A stretch of 17,212 nucleotides of DNA from CAJQND01 sp051010055 (lineage in GTDB: Bacteria > Pseudomonadota > Alphaproteobacteria > Rhizobiales > CAJQND01), in the NCBI GenBank assembly GCA_051010055.1, contig JBPCVY010000202.1, positions 1 to 17,212 of the forward strand. The letters run 5' to 3'. Shown piece by piece: positions 7,631-14,689 of this stretch; position 1 is the first letter of the stretch, and every line of letters begins with the position of its first letter. The notes below the pieces were generated by a model. That model had not been told where the DNA came from, searched no databases, and saw nothing but the letters and a program-made list of their open reading frames with translations. A program made the translations under genes and the position numbers.

Positions 7631-7717
7631 GCGGGCGTGGCGGAACCGGTAGACGCAACGGACTTAAAATCCGTTTTCCGAATGGAAGTGGGGGTTCGAG
7701 TCCCCCCGCCCGCACCA
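7631..7717 (+). tRNA. tRNA-Leu (anticodon UAA)
   Basis: The acceptor stem GCGGGCG (7631-7637) pairs with CGCCCGC (7707-7713), followed by A and an encoded CCA (7715-7717). The D arm is GCGGAACCGGTAGACGC. The anticodon stem ACGGA/TCCGT encloses the loop CTTAAAA, with anticodon TAA at 7665-7667. There is a long class II variable arm and a T arm GGGGGTTCGAGTCCCCC. The long variable arm and the UAA anticodon identify it as the leucine tRNA reading UUA. Confidence 0.97.
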
Positions 7718-7728
7718 AAACTTTATCA

Positions 7729-7753
7729 AAAACACAAATTGTTTTAGTGTTTT
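7729..7753 (+). terminator. Possible weak hairpin terminator after the tRNA
   Basis: AAAACAC (7729-7735) is complementary to GTGTTTT (7747-7753) around an 11-base AT-rich loop. The stem is weak, and the only T run lies inside its right arm. It sits 11 nt after the tRNA end, where a terminator is expected. Confidence 0.25.
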
Positions 7754-7850
7754 ATGGGTATCGCTGATACTTAAGACCCCAGTTATTTCAAAAAATAAAG
7801 AATGCCCGATTTGGGACAATTAACCTCTGCAATTGTTGTGCAGCATTGAA

Positions 7851-8450
7851 CTAGTATGGATTTTTTGCACTCCGGTCGTTGGAAAGCGAGCCCTGGCGTC
7901 CCTCAACCAGCAGTTCTATCGCATCAGCCAGGTGTTCGTCTTGGATATTGTAATCGCCCCGCTCTACCCGAATCCTGTGTGCTTCGATCATCACGTCTGC
8001 GTGGCTGCATCCAAATGGCGGCTCAAAACGGTAACAAGCCAGTTCGATCAATAATCCAAGCGGATCATTAAAATATATCGAATCCATAAATCCACGATCT
8101 TTTGGGCCTGAGTGTTTGATTTTGCGCGCATCAAGCCTCTTCACCGCCTGCTTGAATGTGGCCTGGCTCACAGCAATCGCGATATGGTGGACAGCGCCTT
8201 GATCGGTGGATGTCCGCGCTGCATCAAGTTTGCGGTCCTCGTTGGTGAACACCGTGATCAAACGGCCATCACCAGGGTCAAAATACAAATGGCCTTCATT
8301 GGGATTATCAAGGTTCGGTTGGTCAAAGATAAACGGCATGCCAAGCACACCCTCCCAAAAATCGATCGACGTTTTCCGGTCGGCGCCAACGAGAGTTATG
8401 TGATGAACTCCTTGTGCCTGAAGCTTCCGGATTTCATTGGATTTGCTCAT
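7851..8450 (-). CDS. VOC (glyoxalase/dioxygenase superfamily) protein
   Basis: 199 residues with two beta-alpha-beta-beta-beta repeats. The first begins GVHHITLVGADRKTSIDFW (14-32). The second begins AVHHIAIAV (86-94) and ends DPLGLLIELA (129-138). Candidate metal ligands are the His at 16/17, the His at 88/89 and E136. Glyoxalases, ring-cleaving dioxygenases and fosfomycin/bleomycin resistance proteins share this fold, and the sequence does not say which. The start ATG 8450 lies inside the end of the DUF1194 gene (17-nt overlap, same strand), so the pair is probably co-expressed. The coding DNA is less GC-rich than the gpt or hydrolase genes. Confidence 0.85.
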   Translation of the reverse strand: MSKSNEIRKLQAQGVHHITLVGADRKTSIDFWEGVLGMPFIFDQPNLDNPNEGHLYFDPGDGRLITVFTNEDRKLDAARTSTDQGAVHHIAIAVSQATFKQAVKRLDARKIKHSGPKDRGFMDSIYFNDPLGLLIELACYRFEPPFGCSHADVMIEAHRIRVERGDYNIQDEHLADAIELLVEGRQGSLSNDRSAKNPY

Positions 8451-9216
8451 GGTTCCCTGCCCGATTGTGTTTGAAACCTAATTGCGCTGCGAGATTTTTT
8501 CTGTCCTTTTCGGTGCCGGCAATCTCCAGTATCAATTTACGCCGCACAGCTGCAGCGAAAGTTGATGGGCTATCTGCTGTGATAACGAATGATCCTGGCC
8601 CACCGATGATTTCATTCTGAAACGCCGCCTCCAGATCATAGCTTACCGGGCGGCCAGAACAGTGCCTGCATAAAACCGCAAGGCCGTTTATTGTGATGCC
8701 GGCAGAAAGCACCTCTCTTCGTGCATCAGAAATGGGTGGGCCGTTCCAGTTGTTGGCACTGTCTGCGGAAAGGTCAATAACCCGTCGAAGACCCTTCAGC
8801 GCATTTTGTCCAATACGGTTTTTTGCAAACAGCAAGGCAGCGCCGATAGCATTGCGGCCATAAGCCAGCCGTGGTTGTTTCATAAGTGATGCAGCAAAAC
8901 TTTTTGCCGTTTCACTGCTGTCGATCACCGTCCAGTCAACCACGACTTCCTGCGATGCAAAATCACCCCATTCAATGTAAGTAACGGCGATCTTTCCAAT
9001 TACGTTGCTTCTGATGGCGTTGATGACGGACTGATCCGTCATTGCCTTGGCATACCCTTCGCGCTGAAAGAAAATCTCATCATCATCGATCGAGCCGGTC
9101 GCATCGGCAAGCAAGACAAGTTCGAGATCAACCTCTTCTTGGGCCATAGCCACTGGAGTGAGCAGAAAAAAGAGCCAAACGAGAAGCAAGCGAAGAACGC
9201 TCAAACATGCAAACAT
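8434..9216 (-). CDS. Secreted DUF1194 (VWA-like) domain protein
   Basis: With the ATG at 9216 the protein is 260 residues. It opens with a clear signal peptide: a hydrophobic core of about residues 5-23, then AMA before QEEVDLE, cleavage likely after residue 25. The DUF1194 part begins LELVLLADATGSIDDDE (31-47). DATGS is a metal-ion-dependent adhesion site (D-x-S/T-x-S), and IAVTYIEWGDF and VVDWTVI follow as in the family. Function is unknown; a periplasmic metal-dependent binding role is inference. The frame stays open up to 9339, but that extension would bury the signal peptide, so 9216 is preferred. It overlaps the VOC gene start by 17 nt. Confidence 0.85.
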   Translation of the reverse strand: MFACLSVLRLLLVWLFFLLTPVAMAQEEVDLELVLLADATGSIDDDEIFFQREGYAKAMTDQSVINAIRSNVIGKIAVTYIEWGDFASQEVVVDWTVIDSSETAKSFAASLMKQPRLAYGRNAIGAALLFAKNRIGQNALKGLRRVIDLSADSANNWNGPPISDARREVLSAGITINGLAVLCRHCSGRPVSYDLEAAFQNEIIGGPGSFVITADSPSTFAAAVRRKLILEIAGTEKDRKNLAAQLGFKHNRAGNHEQIQ

Positions 9217-9296
9217 AAGGTATGACGGCTGTACTCGGATCGGCCAATACATCGGCAAGCGCCACAGCATTTGTTGTCTCAGCCTAAAATTAACGC

Positions 9297-9707
9297 ATGA
9301 ACAAGGCCATCGTGCAAGCTGCGCCAGCTGGCAGATCATGCGCGCGCCTGTATGTTTGTTTTGTGAAGTTCAACTGCTTCTTTCGAAAAAAGTGGATTCA
9401 GGGTTCGACGAAGCTGGGTGATTTTGAGCGTGAGCTATCTGACAAAAACGAAACGGTCGCGGGCGGCTGCTGGTCGGGAGAAGAAATGATAGGCTACAGC
9501 ATATGTGTCAAAAGCCGCACAAACCCATTTCCGAGTGTCAAGTTTCTAAAGACGATAGAAAGTGAGCTGAGCGAGATTTGGAGAGACCTTGGGACGGTGG
9601 TGCATCCCGACTATCAAGGGTGCCTCTCTCTACGTTTCGACTGCAGTGAAGAACTGGCCAAACTAAGCTGGGATGATTTCGAAAGTCGGAAACAGTTGTT
9701 CGACTAG
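9297..9707 (+). CDS. Hypothetical protein, start uncertain
   Basis: I recognise no family. The frame from ATG 9297 gives 136 residues. The first 33 (rich in Cys, Arg and Phe) do not look like a normal protein and have no ribosome-binding site. The later part is mixed, acidic and soluble-looking (for example ELSEIWRDLGTVVHPDYQG, residues about 89-107). An internal ATG at 9486 is preceded by GGGAG five bases upstream and would give a 73-residue protein; this may be the real start. The gene is divergent from DUF1194 and in the same direction as the next orphan gene. It could also be a remnant of a longer gene. Confidence 0.45.
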   Translation: MNKAIVQAAPAGRSCARLYVCFVKFNCFFRKKWIQGSTKLGDFERELSDKNETVAGGCWSGEEMIGYSICVKSRTNPFPSVKFLKTIESELSEIWRDLGTVVHPDYQGCLSLRFDCSEELAKLSWDDFESRKQLFD

Positions 9708-9735
9708 GGATGCATTACAACCTCTGTTGAGCGTA

Positions 9736-9756
9736 GGAACCACCATGTAAGGTTCC
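9736..9756. repeat. Perfect 6-bp inverted repeat between two orphan genes
   Basis: GGAACC (9736-9741) and GGTTCC (9751-9756) flank nine bases and are followed by AAATTTTAAAT. It lies 29 nt after the stop of one orphan gene and 41 nt before the next start. It could be a weak terminator for the first gene or an operator for the second. Confidence 0.35.
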
Positions 9757-9797
9757 AAATTTTAAATCGCGCTACATTTTAGATAGGCGCAATTGGT

Positions 9798-10412
9798 ATG
9801 ACGGGCGGTCAAATCTACCAATCGCAAGTTATCGATTACTTTCGGGGTGATCGAAACCACCTTTTTGGCCCGGAAATTCTTTCGGCGCCGCCGGTCGGAA
9901 ACTCCTACGAATTTTTTGAAGTCGAGTTAATCAAAGTCTGCCGGCACAAAGGGCGTTGGACACAACAAGACGAAAAACTGCGGCAACATACTAAAATTGG
10001 CTGCAAGTTGTTGGTCAAAGGCTACGGCAAACTGGAGTGTTGGAGTTTTGTTGTGAGCACTCAAGTTCCAGTTGTTCGCCGTCAAGCTGACTACAACCAC
10101 CACGAGTTGCAGAGAGGGCTTTGTCTGGATGGTGGCGTGGTCAACGCAAAACTACAGTGTGGCAACGCCTTCTGGCATGAACGTTTGATGGTTGCACGTA
10201 TTTGTGATGAAAGAAAATTTCCAGAAAAAGAATGGTATCTAGCAAGGATTTCCGGTGATGTTCCGGATCACGATATTGCCAAAGACTGGATCCAAGTTTC
10301 GACACGCGTGGACCGTGTTCATGGGCAATATTTGGAGGTAAACTTCGATATCGGAAATGAGAAAAATTCAATCAAATTTGTAGCTTGGAGCCGCAATAAT
10401 CGCTCTGGATAA
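9798..10412 (+). CDS. Hypothetical protein, no recognised family
   Basis: 204 residues, apparently soluble: no signal peptide or membrane segment. It is rich in charged and aromatic residues, with several His and Cys (CRHKGRWTQQDEKLRQHTK at about 48-66, DYNHHELQRG at about 98-107, CGNAFWHERL at about 121-130). I do not recognise a catalytic motif. The start ATG 9798 has only a weak AGG upstream. Codon use differs from the neighbouring core genes: by hand count 9841-10380 is about 46% GC, against about 59% over three sampled lines of the hydrolase gene at 13604-14512. An uninterrupted 204-codon frame of normal composition suggests a real gene, probably acquired. Confidence 0.65.
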   Translation: MTGGQIYQSQVIDYFRGDRNHLFGPEILSAPPVGNSYEFFEVELIKVCRHKGRWTQQDEKLRQHTKIGCKLLVKGYGKLECWSFVVSTQVPVVRRQADYNHHELQRGLCLDGGVVNAKLQCGNAFWHERLMVARICDERKFPEKEWYLARISGDVPDHDIAKDWIQVSTRVDRVHGQYLEVNFDIGNEKNSIKFVAWSRNNRSG

Positions 10413-10498
10413 AATCATCGTTCGCTGCAAACGGAAAAAACACCTTTGACCCCTCGGAATTGCCGTTCGGCGGCTCTGCGAATTCATATCTGAAATTG

Positions 10499-11533
10499 CT
10501 AGGCGGCAGCTTTCATAAGCTCGCGCACCCGTTGAAGCGCCTTTTCAAGATCATTAGGGGCTTTCGTTTGCGCCCTGATTTCGCCGTTTTGCCCTAATGG
10601 TGCGGCATGGCCTGCGGCGAATAGCTGGCTGTGGAGGCTTTTCATATCTCTTGGCGGGTTAATCAATCCCGTCATTGCCAGAACATTTCCGGTTTCAATT
10701 ACAACCCCGGCAGATTGCCTGCTGGGCAGGTCGAAAATCTCAACTTCGCATCCCGTTGCACATGCTTCTGACAGCATAGATGCGCTGTCGCCGGTAACGA
10801 TAAACCTGTTCGCCAGGTTCAAAATGGCCTGGTAGGGGTTGAGCATGCCGCCATCCCAGACATGCACGAATGCCCGCTCACCCATACATTTACGGATTAT
10901 TGAAGCAGTCTCCGGTGGTGTTCGCGGCGATGTCGTAATCAAAAATGAACCATCATGCTTGGCAACATTGTTTGCAAAAGCGGCAATTGTTTCCGGGTCC
11001 ATTTTAAACGGCCACTTGGCGCCGCCAAGGAATACCCCCGTCCACGGCTGGGGGAAGCGCTTAAAAATCTCAAGCCAGTACTTTGTCTCAAGTTCCGGCA
11101 AGTCGGCCTCGTGCCGCGGCAGGGGCAAGAGATTGTGCAGGACGTTGTTTTCTACGCTCAGCCTGTACTGCGGAGAACTGATAACCAAATCAAAGTGCGT
11201 GTTGTCGGCCCGTGGCCTGCCGAGTTGCACCAGTTTTGTTTTTCCGTTCGAGTTTGCTTTTATCCATCTTGAAACCGGAACGGTTCTGCGGCCGACACCA
11301 ATCACCAGATCGGGCCAGGGCGCCACAAGTCTGTCGGATGCTTCGTGATCGAGGGTCACAAGTGTGCTACCTAACATCACATTCGGCACAGCGAAAAGCG
11401 GGTTGAAGCGAAGGCTGCGAACTTCCGTTTCCCAGCCAAGGGCCTTTGCCAGCGCCCACGCCTGGGCATTGTCGCCAACCCGGCTTGTTTGTAAGACCCA
11501 AACCAGGGGCGATGTCTTCGTCTTCGAAGGCAT
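10499..11533 (-). CDS. Mitochondrial-fission ELM1 family protein
   Basis: 344 residues of the ELM1 family, found in alphaproteobacteria and plants. Recognisable parts are the start WVLQTSRVGDNAQAWALA (12-29), PDLVIGVGRR, VQLGRPR, DLVISSPQYRL, GVFLGGAKWPF, FLITTSPRTPPE and FIVTGDSASMLSEA, followed by PSRQSAGV. The layout resembles a two-lobed glycosyltransferase-like fold; no signal peptide is seen. In Arabidopsis ELM1 recruits dynamin to mitochondria; the bacterial function is unknown and may be sugar or envelope related (inference). It is followed on the right by an SDR gene on the same strand, 71 nt away. Confidence 0.87.
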   Translation of the reverse strand: MPSKTKTSPLVWVLQTSRVGDNAQAWALAKALGWETEVRSLRFNPLFAVPNVMLGSTLVTLDHEASDRLVAPWPDLVIGVGRRTVPVSRWIKANSNGKTKLVQLGRPRADNTHFDLVISSPQYRLSVENNVLHNLLPLPRHEADLPELETKYWLEIFKRFPQPWTGVFLGGAKWPFKMDPETIAAFANNVAKHDGSFLITTSPRTPPETASIIRKCMGERAFVHVWDGGMLNPYQAILNLANRFIVTGDSASMLSEACATGCEVEIFDLPSRQSAGVVIETGNVLAMTGLINPPRDMKSLHSQLFAAGHAAPLGQNGEIRAQTKAPNDLEKALQRVRELMKAAA

Positions 11534-11562
11534 ACCTAAATTATTCCATAACCACTCATGTT

Positions 11563-11578
11563 TTGGTTGCTAAACCAA
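11563..11578. repeat. Inverted repeat between ELM1 gene and SDR gene
   Basis: TTGGTT (11563-11568) and AACCAA (11573-11578) flank the four bases GCTA, and the stem can extend by a G-T and an A-T pair. It lies in the 71-nt gap downstream of the SDR stop and upstream of the ELM1 start on the minus strand. No T run follows on either strand, so a terminator role is doubtful. Confidence 0.3.
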
Positions 11579-11595
11579 GATTGGCCGAAATGCAA

Positions 11596-11617
11596 ATGCA
11601 GCGCTTATATGCAGCGC
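11596..11617. repeat. Short direct repeat at the end of the SDR gene
   Basis: ATGCAGCGC occurs twice (11596-11604 and 11609-11617) with TTAT between. The spacer contains the SDR stop codon (TAA on the minus strand, 11607-11605), so one copy is the last coding bases and the other lies just outside. Confidence 0.5.
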
Positions 11618-12363
11618 CCGCCATCAACTTCCATACAAACACCGGTAATGAATTCAGAATCAGACGAGGCAAAAAATAGTGCAGCCTTCGCGATGTCCAA
11701 AGGTGTTGAAAGTCGACCCATTGGCACTGTGGAAACAAAATTGGCATACATTTCGTTGGTAACTTCACCACCAAGAAACTCACCCAGCATAGGCGTGTCC
11801 CCGGCGACCGGGCATAGGGCGTTCACCCTGATATTGTCGGGCGCAAGTTCAACAGCCATGGATTTGGTGAGGGTGACAACGGCACCTTTCGAGCCGTTGT
11901 ACCAAGTAAGGCCAGGGCGGGGGCGAAGGGCAGCAGTGGAGGCGGTGTTGATGATTGAACCGCCACCAGCTTCCCGCAGCGCCGGTACGGTGTGCAGCGT
12001 TGAATGGTAGATGCTTTTCACATTGATGTTGAAAATCGTATCGAACGTCTCTTCATCTACATCCAGCAGGGGCTGATTGCGCTGGGGAACGCCTGCATTG
12101 TTGACAACAATATCGAGCCCGCCAAGTTCTGACAGTGAAAAGGAAACCGCCTCATTCCAGTTCTCACCGGATGATACGTCACAAAACTTGGCCAGCGCCG
12201 TGCCGCCATCATTGTTGATGGATGCGGCAACGTCATTGCTTCCCGCCTCGTTAACGTCACTTACGAGAACCTTGCATCCCTCAGCGGCAAACAATCTGGC
12301 GATGCTTTCGCCAAACCCGGAGGCTGCTCCCGTTACAATGGCGGTTTTTCCTTCAAGTCTCAT
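11605..12363 (-). CDS. SDR family oxidoreductase (FabG-like)
   Basis: 252 residues of the classical short-chain dehydrogenase type: TGAASGFG at 11-18, D36 after the second strand, NNAG at 88-91, catalytic S142 (NTAST), Y155-x-x-x-K159 (YNGSKG) and the C-terminal DGGRCI. The form resembles FabG-like glucose or 3-hydroxyacyl dehydrogenases; the substrate is not determinable. The ATG at 12363 is preceded by GGGAGG about nine bases away (12373-12378 on this strand). It is not closely related to the other SDR at 6854-7582, which is shorter and has NCAG in place of NNAG. It is followed by the ELM1-family gene. Confidence 0.9.
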   Translation of the reverse strand: MRLEGKTAIVTGAASGFGESIARLFAAEGCKVLVSDVNEAGSNDVAASINNDGGTALAKFCDVSSGENWNEAVSFSLSELGGLDIVVNNAGVPQRNQPLLDVDEETFDTIFNINVKSIYHSTLHTVPALREAGGGSIINTASTAALRPRPGLTWYNGSKGAVVTLTKSMAVELAPDNIRVNALCPVAGDTPMLGEFLGGEVTNEMYANFVSTVPMGRLSTPLDIAKAALFFASSDSEFITGVCMEVDGGRCI

Positions 12364-12470
12364 TGCGTCAATCCTCCCATCAGATGAAGGAAGGTAGACC
12401 AGAAAAAACGAAAGTTACAGAGATGTACGGCGCTAATTTTCAGGAAAGCTTGTCGCGCTGTCGAATCAGA

Positions 12471-12722
12471 TCAGGCAGCAGCGGTATCTTCTTCGTAAGT
12501 TGCAGTTTCCGGGTCGGATTTGCCGTGATTTAAAGTGCCTTCATACACATATAGCGTTGAGCAATAGGGGCAGACGACTTCTGCTTCGTCGCCCATGTCC
12601 AGAAAAATGTGAGGATGGTCGAATGGTGGACGCGCGCCAACACATTGAAACTCTTTTGCCCCGATCCTGATTTTGTCGATCCCCATTTCGTTGTGAAATT
12701 TGGGAGTGGAGCCGTGGGCCAT
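12471..12722 (-). CDS. Zinc-finger (zf-CHCC) domain protein, NDUFS6-like
   Basis: From the ATG at 12722 the product is 83 residues. The putative zinc ligands are C27 (FQCVG), H36 (FDHPHIFLDM) and C51/C54 (VVCPYCSTLYVY), the C-H-C-C pattern of the 13-kDa complex I subunit NDUFS6. A homologous supernumerary subunit is known in alphaproteobacterial complex I (Paracoccus), so association with NADH dehydrogenase is a reasonable inference. AAAGGA lies 6 nt before this ATG, which decides the start; the frame stays open 30 codons further upstream to 12812 without a comparable site. The acidic C-terminal tail (DPETATYEEDTAAA) follows the zinc finger. It is divergent from the alpha/beta hydrolase at 12828. 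Confidence 0.85.
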   Translation of the reverse strand: MAHGSTPKFHNEMGIDKIRIGAKEFQCVGARPPFDHPHIFLDMGDEAEVVCPYCSTLYVYEGTLNHGKSDPETATYEEDTAAA

Positions 12723-12827
12723 GTTTTTTCCTTTCGCGGCGGCAGGATTTTGCTTGTCTTGAGTGGCCGATAGCATATCTTCCCGGGCATTGGAAGTTGG
12801 CGAATTGTACATCGAGTTTTCACCGGA

Positions 12828-13589
12828 ATGCCGAAGTTTAGTTCAGAGGGCGTGGAAATCGCCTACAATGTGGAAGGCGCGGGCGCGCCGATTTTACTGA
12901 TCCACGGATTTGCCTCAAATGCTGCGGTAAACTGGTTTGACACCGGCTGGGTGCGAACATTGACCGATGCCGGCCGCCAGGTAATCGCCGTTGACAATAG
13001 GGGCCATGGAGATAGCGAAAAGCTATATGACCCTGCCGAATATTCATCTCCCATCATGGCGGAAGATGCGGCAAACCTCATTCGTCATCTGGGGTTAACG
13101 GACATTGATGTCATGGGATATTCCATGGGCGCGCGCATCTCAGCATTTTTGACAATGTCTCATCCTGCTTTGGTGCGCTCGGTGGTGCTGGCGGGCCTTG
13201 CTGAAAATATGATCAGGGGCGTTGGAGGCTCAGATGAGGTGGCCCAAGCCCTTGAGGCGCCCAGTTTGGAAAGCGTAAAAGATCCCATGCCGCGGGCGTT
13301 CCGGATGTTCGCAGAGCAGACTGATAGTGATCTCAGAGCCCTTGCGGCCTGCATGCGTTCCTCGCGCCAAAAAATTACAAAAGCCGAACTTGGCAAGATA
13401 AGTGCGCCTGTGCTGGTGGCGGCTGGCACGAAAGACGATGTGGCAGGCAGGATTGAACCCCTGGTCAATGCGGTTCAAAACGGGTTTGCCTTACCCATTC
13501 CGGGCCGTGATCATATGCGGGCGGTGGGTGATAAGGTTTACAAGCGCGGCGTTCTGGACTTTTTGGCGGCACAGGACGGGAATTTCTGA
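12828..13589 (+). CDS. Alpha/beta fold hydrolase
   Basis: 253 residues. The oxyanion-side motif is LLIHGFAS (23-30), the nucleophile elbow GYSMG at 97-101 (S99), a candidate acid D203 or D204 in AAGTKDDVAG, and the catalytic His H229 (GRDHM). VDNRGHGDSE (55-64) is the usual loop. The overall form resembles esterases and haloperoxidase-like hydrolases; the substrate is unknown. No signal peptide. Another alpha/beta hydrolase gene follows 14 nt downstream in the same direction, so the two are probably co-transcribed. Confidence 0.9.
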   Translation: MPKFSSEGVEIAYNVEGAGAPILLIHGFASNAAVNWFDTGWVRTLTDAGRQVIAVDNRGHGDSEKLYDPAEYSSPIMAEDAANLIRHLGLTDIDVMGYSMGARISAFLTMSHPALVRSVVLAGLAENMIRGVGGSDEVAQALEAPSLESVKDPMPRAFRMFAEQTDSDLRALAACMRSSRQKITKAELGKISAPVLVAAGTKDDVAGRIEPLVNAVQNGFALPIPGRDHMRAVGDKVYKRGVLDFLAAQDGNF

Positions 13590-13603
13590 TAGATGGTCAG
13601 GCA

Positions 13604-14512
13604 ATGGACATAAAGGCAGAAAAAGGCTCCCGTGAGCGTATCTCCTTTACCGGAAGCGATGAAAACACCCTCGTGGGTGATTTGCACCGGCCGGTTGGCG
13701 ATATCCATGCGCGCACCCTTGTGCTTTTGCATGGTGGCGGGCAAACCCGCCATTCCTGGCGCTCCACAGCCGACAGGCTTGCCGAGCGCGGCTGGACGGC
13801 CGTAGCCCTTGACCAGCGTGGCCATGGGGACAGTGATTGGGTGGAGTGTGGAAAGTACCGTTTCGACGACTTTGCGCAGGATCTGATCACGGTAGCTGGG
13901 CAAATCGAGCAAAAATTTCATGCAAAGCCGGTAGTTGTCGGCGCTTCCCTTGGCGGCATTGCCGGTATGCTTGCAGAGGGTGAGACAGATAGGGCCATTT
14001 TATCGGCGCTGGTGCTGGTAGATGTCACCCCACGGATGCGCCACGATGGCGTCGATAAGGTTTTGGGCTTTATGGCGGAGCGGGCGGATCACGGATTTTC
14101 AACCTTGGAAGAGGCCTCAGATGCCATCGCCGCCTATCTGCCCCACAGGCCGCGTCCGTCTGATTTGTCCGGCCTTGCAAAGAACTTGCGCCTTGGGGCC
14201 GACAACCGCTACCGCTGGCACTGGGACCCGGCATTCGTAAGTGGGGAAAACCGGGCGCCGACCCGCGCTGAGCGTAATGAGATTTATAAACGTTTGGAAA
14301 GTGCGGTCAAAAACATCTCCACACCACTCATGCTGGTTCGAGGCCGCGCATCGGAACTGGTGGATGAGGAAATGGCGGCGGAGTTTTTAAAGTTGGCGCC
14401 TGATGCTGAATTTGCAGACGTGAGCGAGGCGGGCCACATGGTGGCCGGTGACCGCAATGATGTTTTCACAGACGCCATGATTGATTTTTTGGACAAGCAC
14501 AAAAATAGATGA
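13604..14512 (+). CDS. Alpha/beta fold hydrolase
   Basis: 302 residues. LLHGGGQTRHSW (41-52) is the oxyanion region, LDQRGHGDSDW (69-79) the following loop, and GASLGG (113-118) the nucleophile elbow with S115. The His is in EAGHMVAG near the end, and the acid is probably the Glu or Asp of ASELVDEE. A cap of about 90 residues lies between, which fits epoxide-hydrolase or peroxidase-like members; the activity is not determinable. It lacks a signal peptide. It is not a close copy of the preceding hydrolase (GASLGG against GYSMG, larger cap), so tandem placement need not mean recent duplication. Confidence 0.9.
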   Translation: MDIKAEKGSRERISFTGSDENTLVGDLHRPVGDIHARTLVLLHGGGQTRHSWRSTADRLAERGWTAVALDQRGHGDSDWVECGKYRFDDFAQDLITVAGQIEQKFHAKPVVVGASLGGIAGMLAEGETDRAILSALVLVDVTPRMRHDGVDKVLGFMAERADHGFSTLEEASDAIAAYLPHRPRPSDLSGLAKNLRLGADNRYRWHWDPAFVSGENRAPTRAERNEIYKRLESAVKNISTPLMLVRGRASELVDEEMAAEFLKLAPDAEFADVSEAGHMVAGDRNDVFTDAMIDFLDKHKNR

Positions 14513-14639
14513 TTTTTCAATGTATTACGTATCACCATTTTTGGACTGATTCATCTTCTTGAGAAATTGATTCAGCCTGCGAATTACAATCTTTCTCCCG
14601 CATTTGTGACATGGCGCCACTGGCAATCAGCGACATGAG

Positions 14640-14655
14640 GCCCTATTTTAAGGGC
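14640..14655. repeat. Short hairpin-forming inverted repeat upstream of cysE
   Basis: GCCCT (14640-14644) and AGGGC (14651-14655) flank ATTTTA. It lies 35 nt before the cysE start, in the 177-nt gap after the hydrolase gene. It could be an operator or leader hairpin. I see no convincing promoter or CysB-like site in this gap. Confidence 0.25.
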
Positions 14656-14689
14656 AACGGTTGGAGAACGCTGCAAAGGAACCCAAGTG

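Noticed and set aside
7631..10498. Integrated phage or conjugative element at tRNA-Leu
   Set aside because: There is no integrase, no repeat of the tRNA 3' end within the window and no phage or mobilisation genes; only composition and position suggest transfer.
10839..12010. Plus-strand open frames opposite ELM1 and the SDR gene (10839-11348, 11558-12010)
   Set aside because: Conserved families occupy the minus strand over these regions; the plus-strand translations have no recognisable features.
12828..14512. Recent tandem duplication of the two alpha/beta hydrolases
   Set aside because: Nucleophile motifs, cap size and length differ (253 against 302 residues), so they share only the fold.
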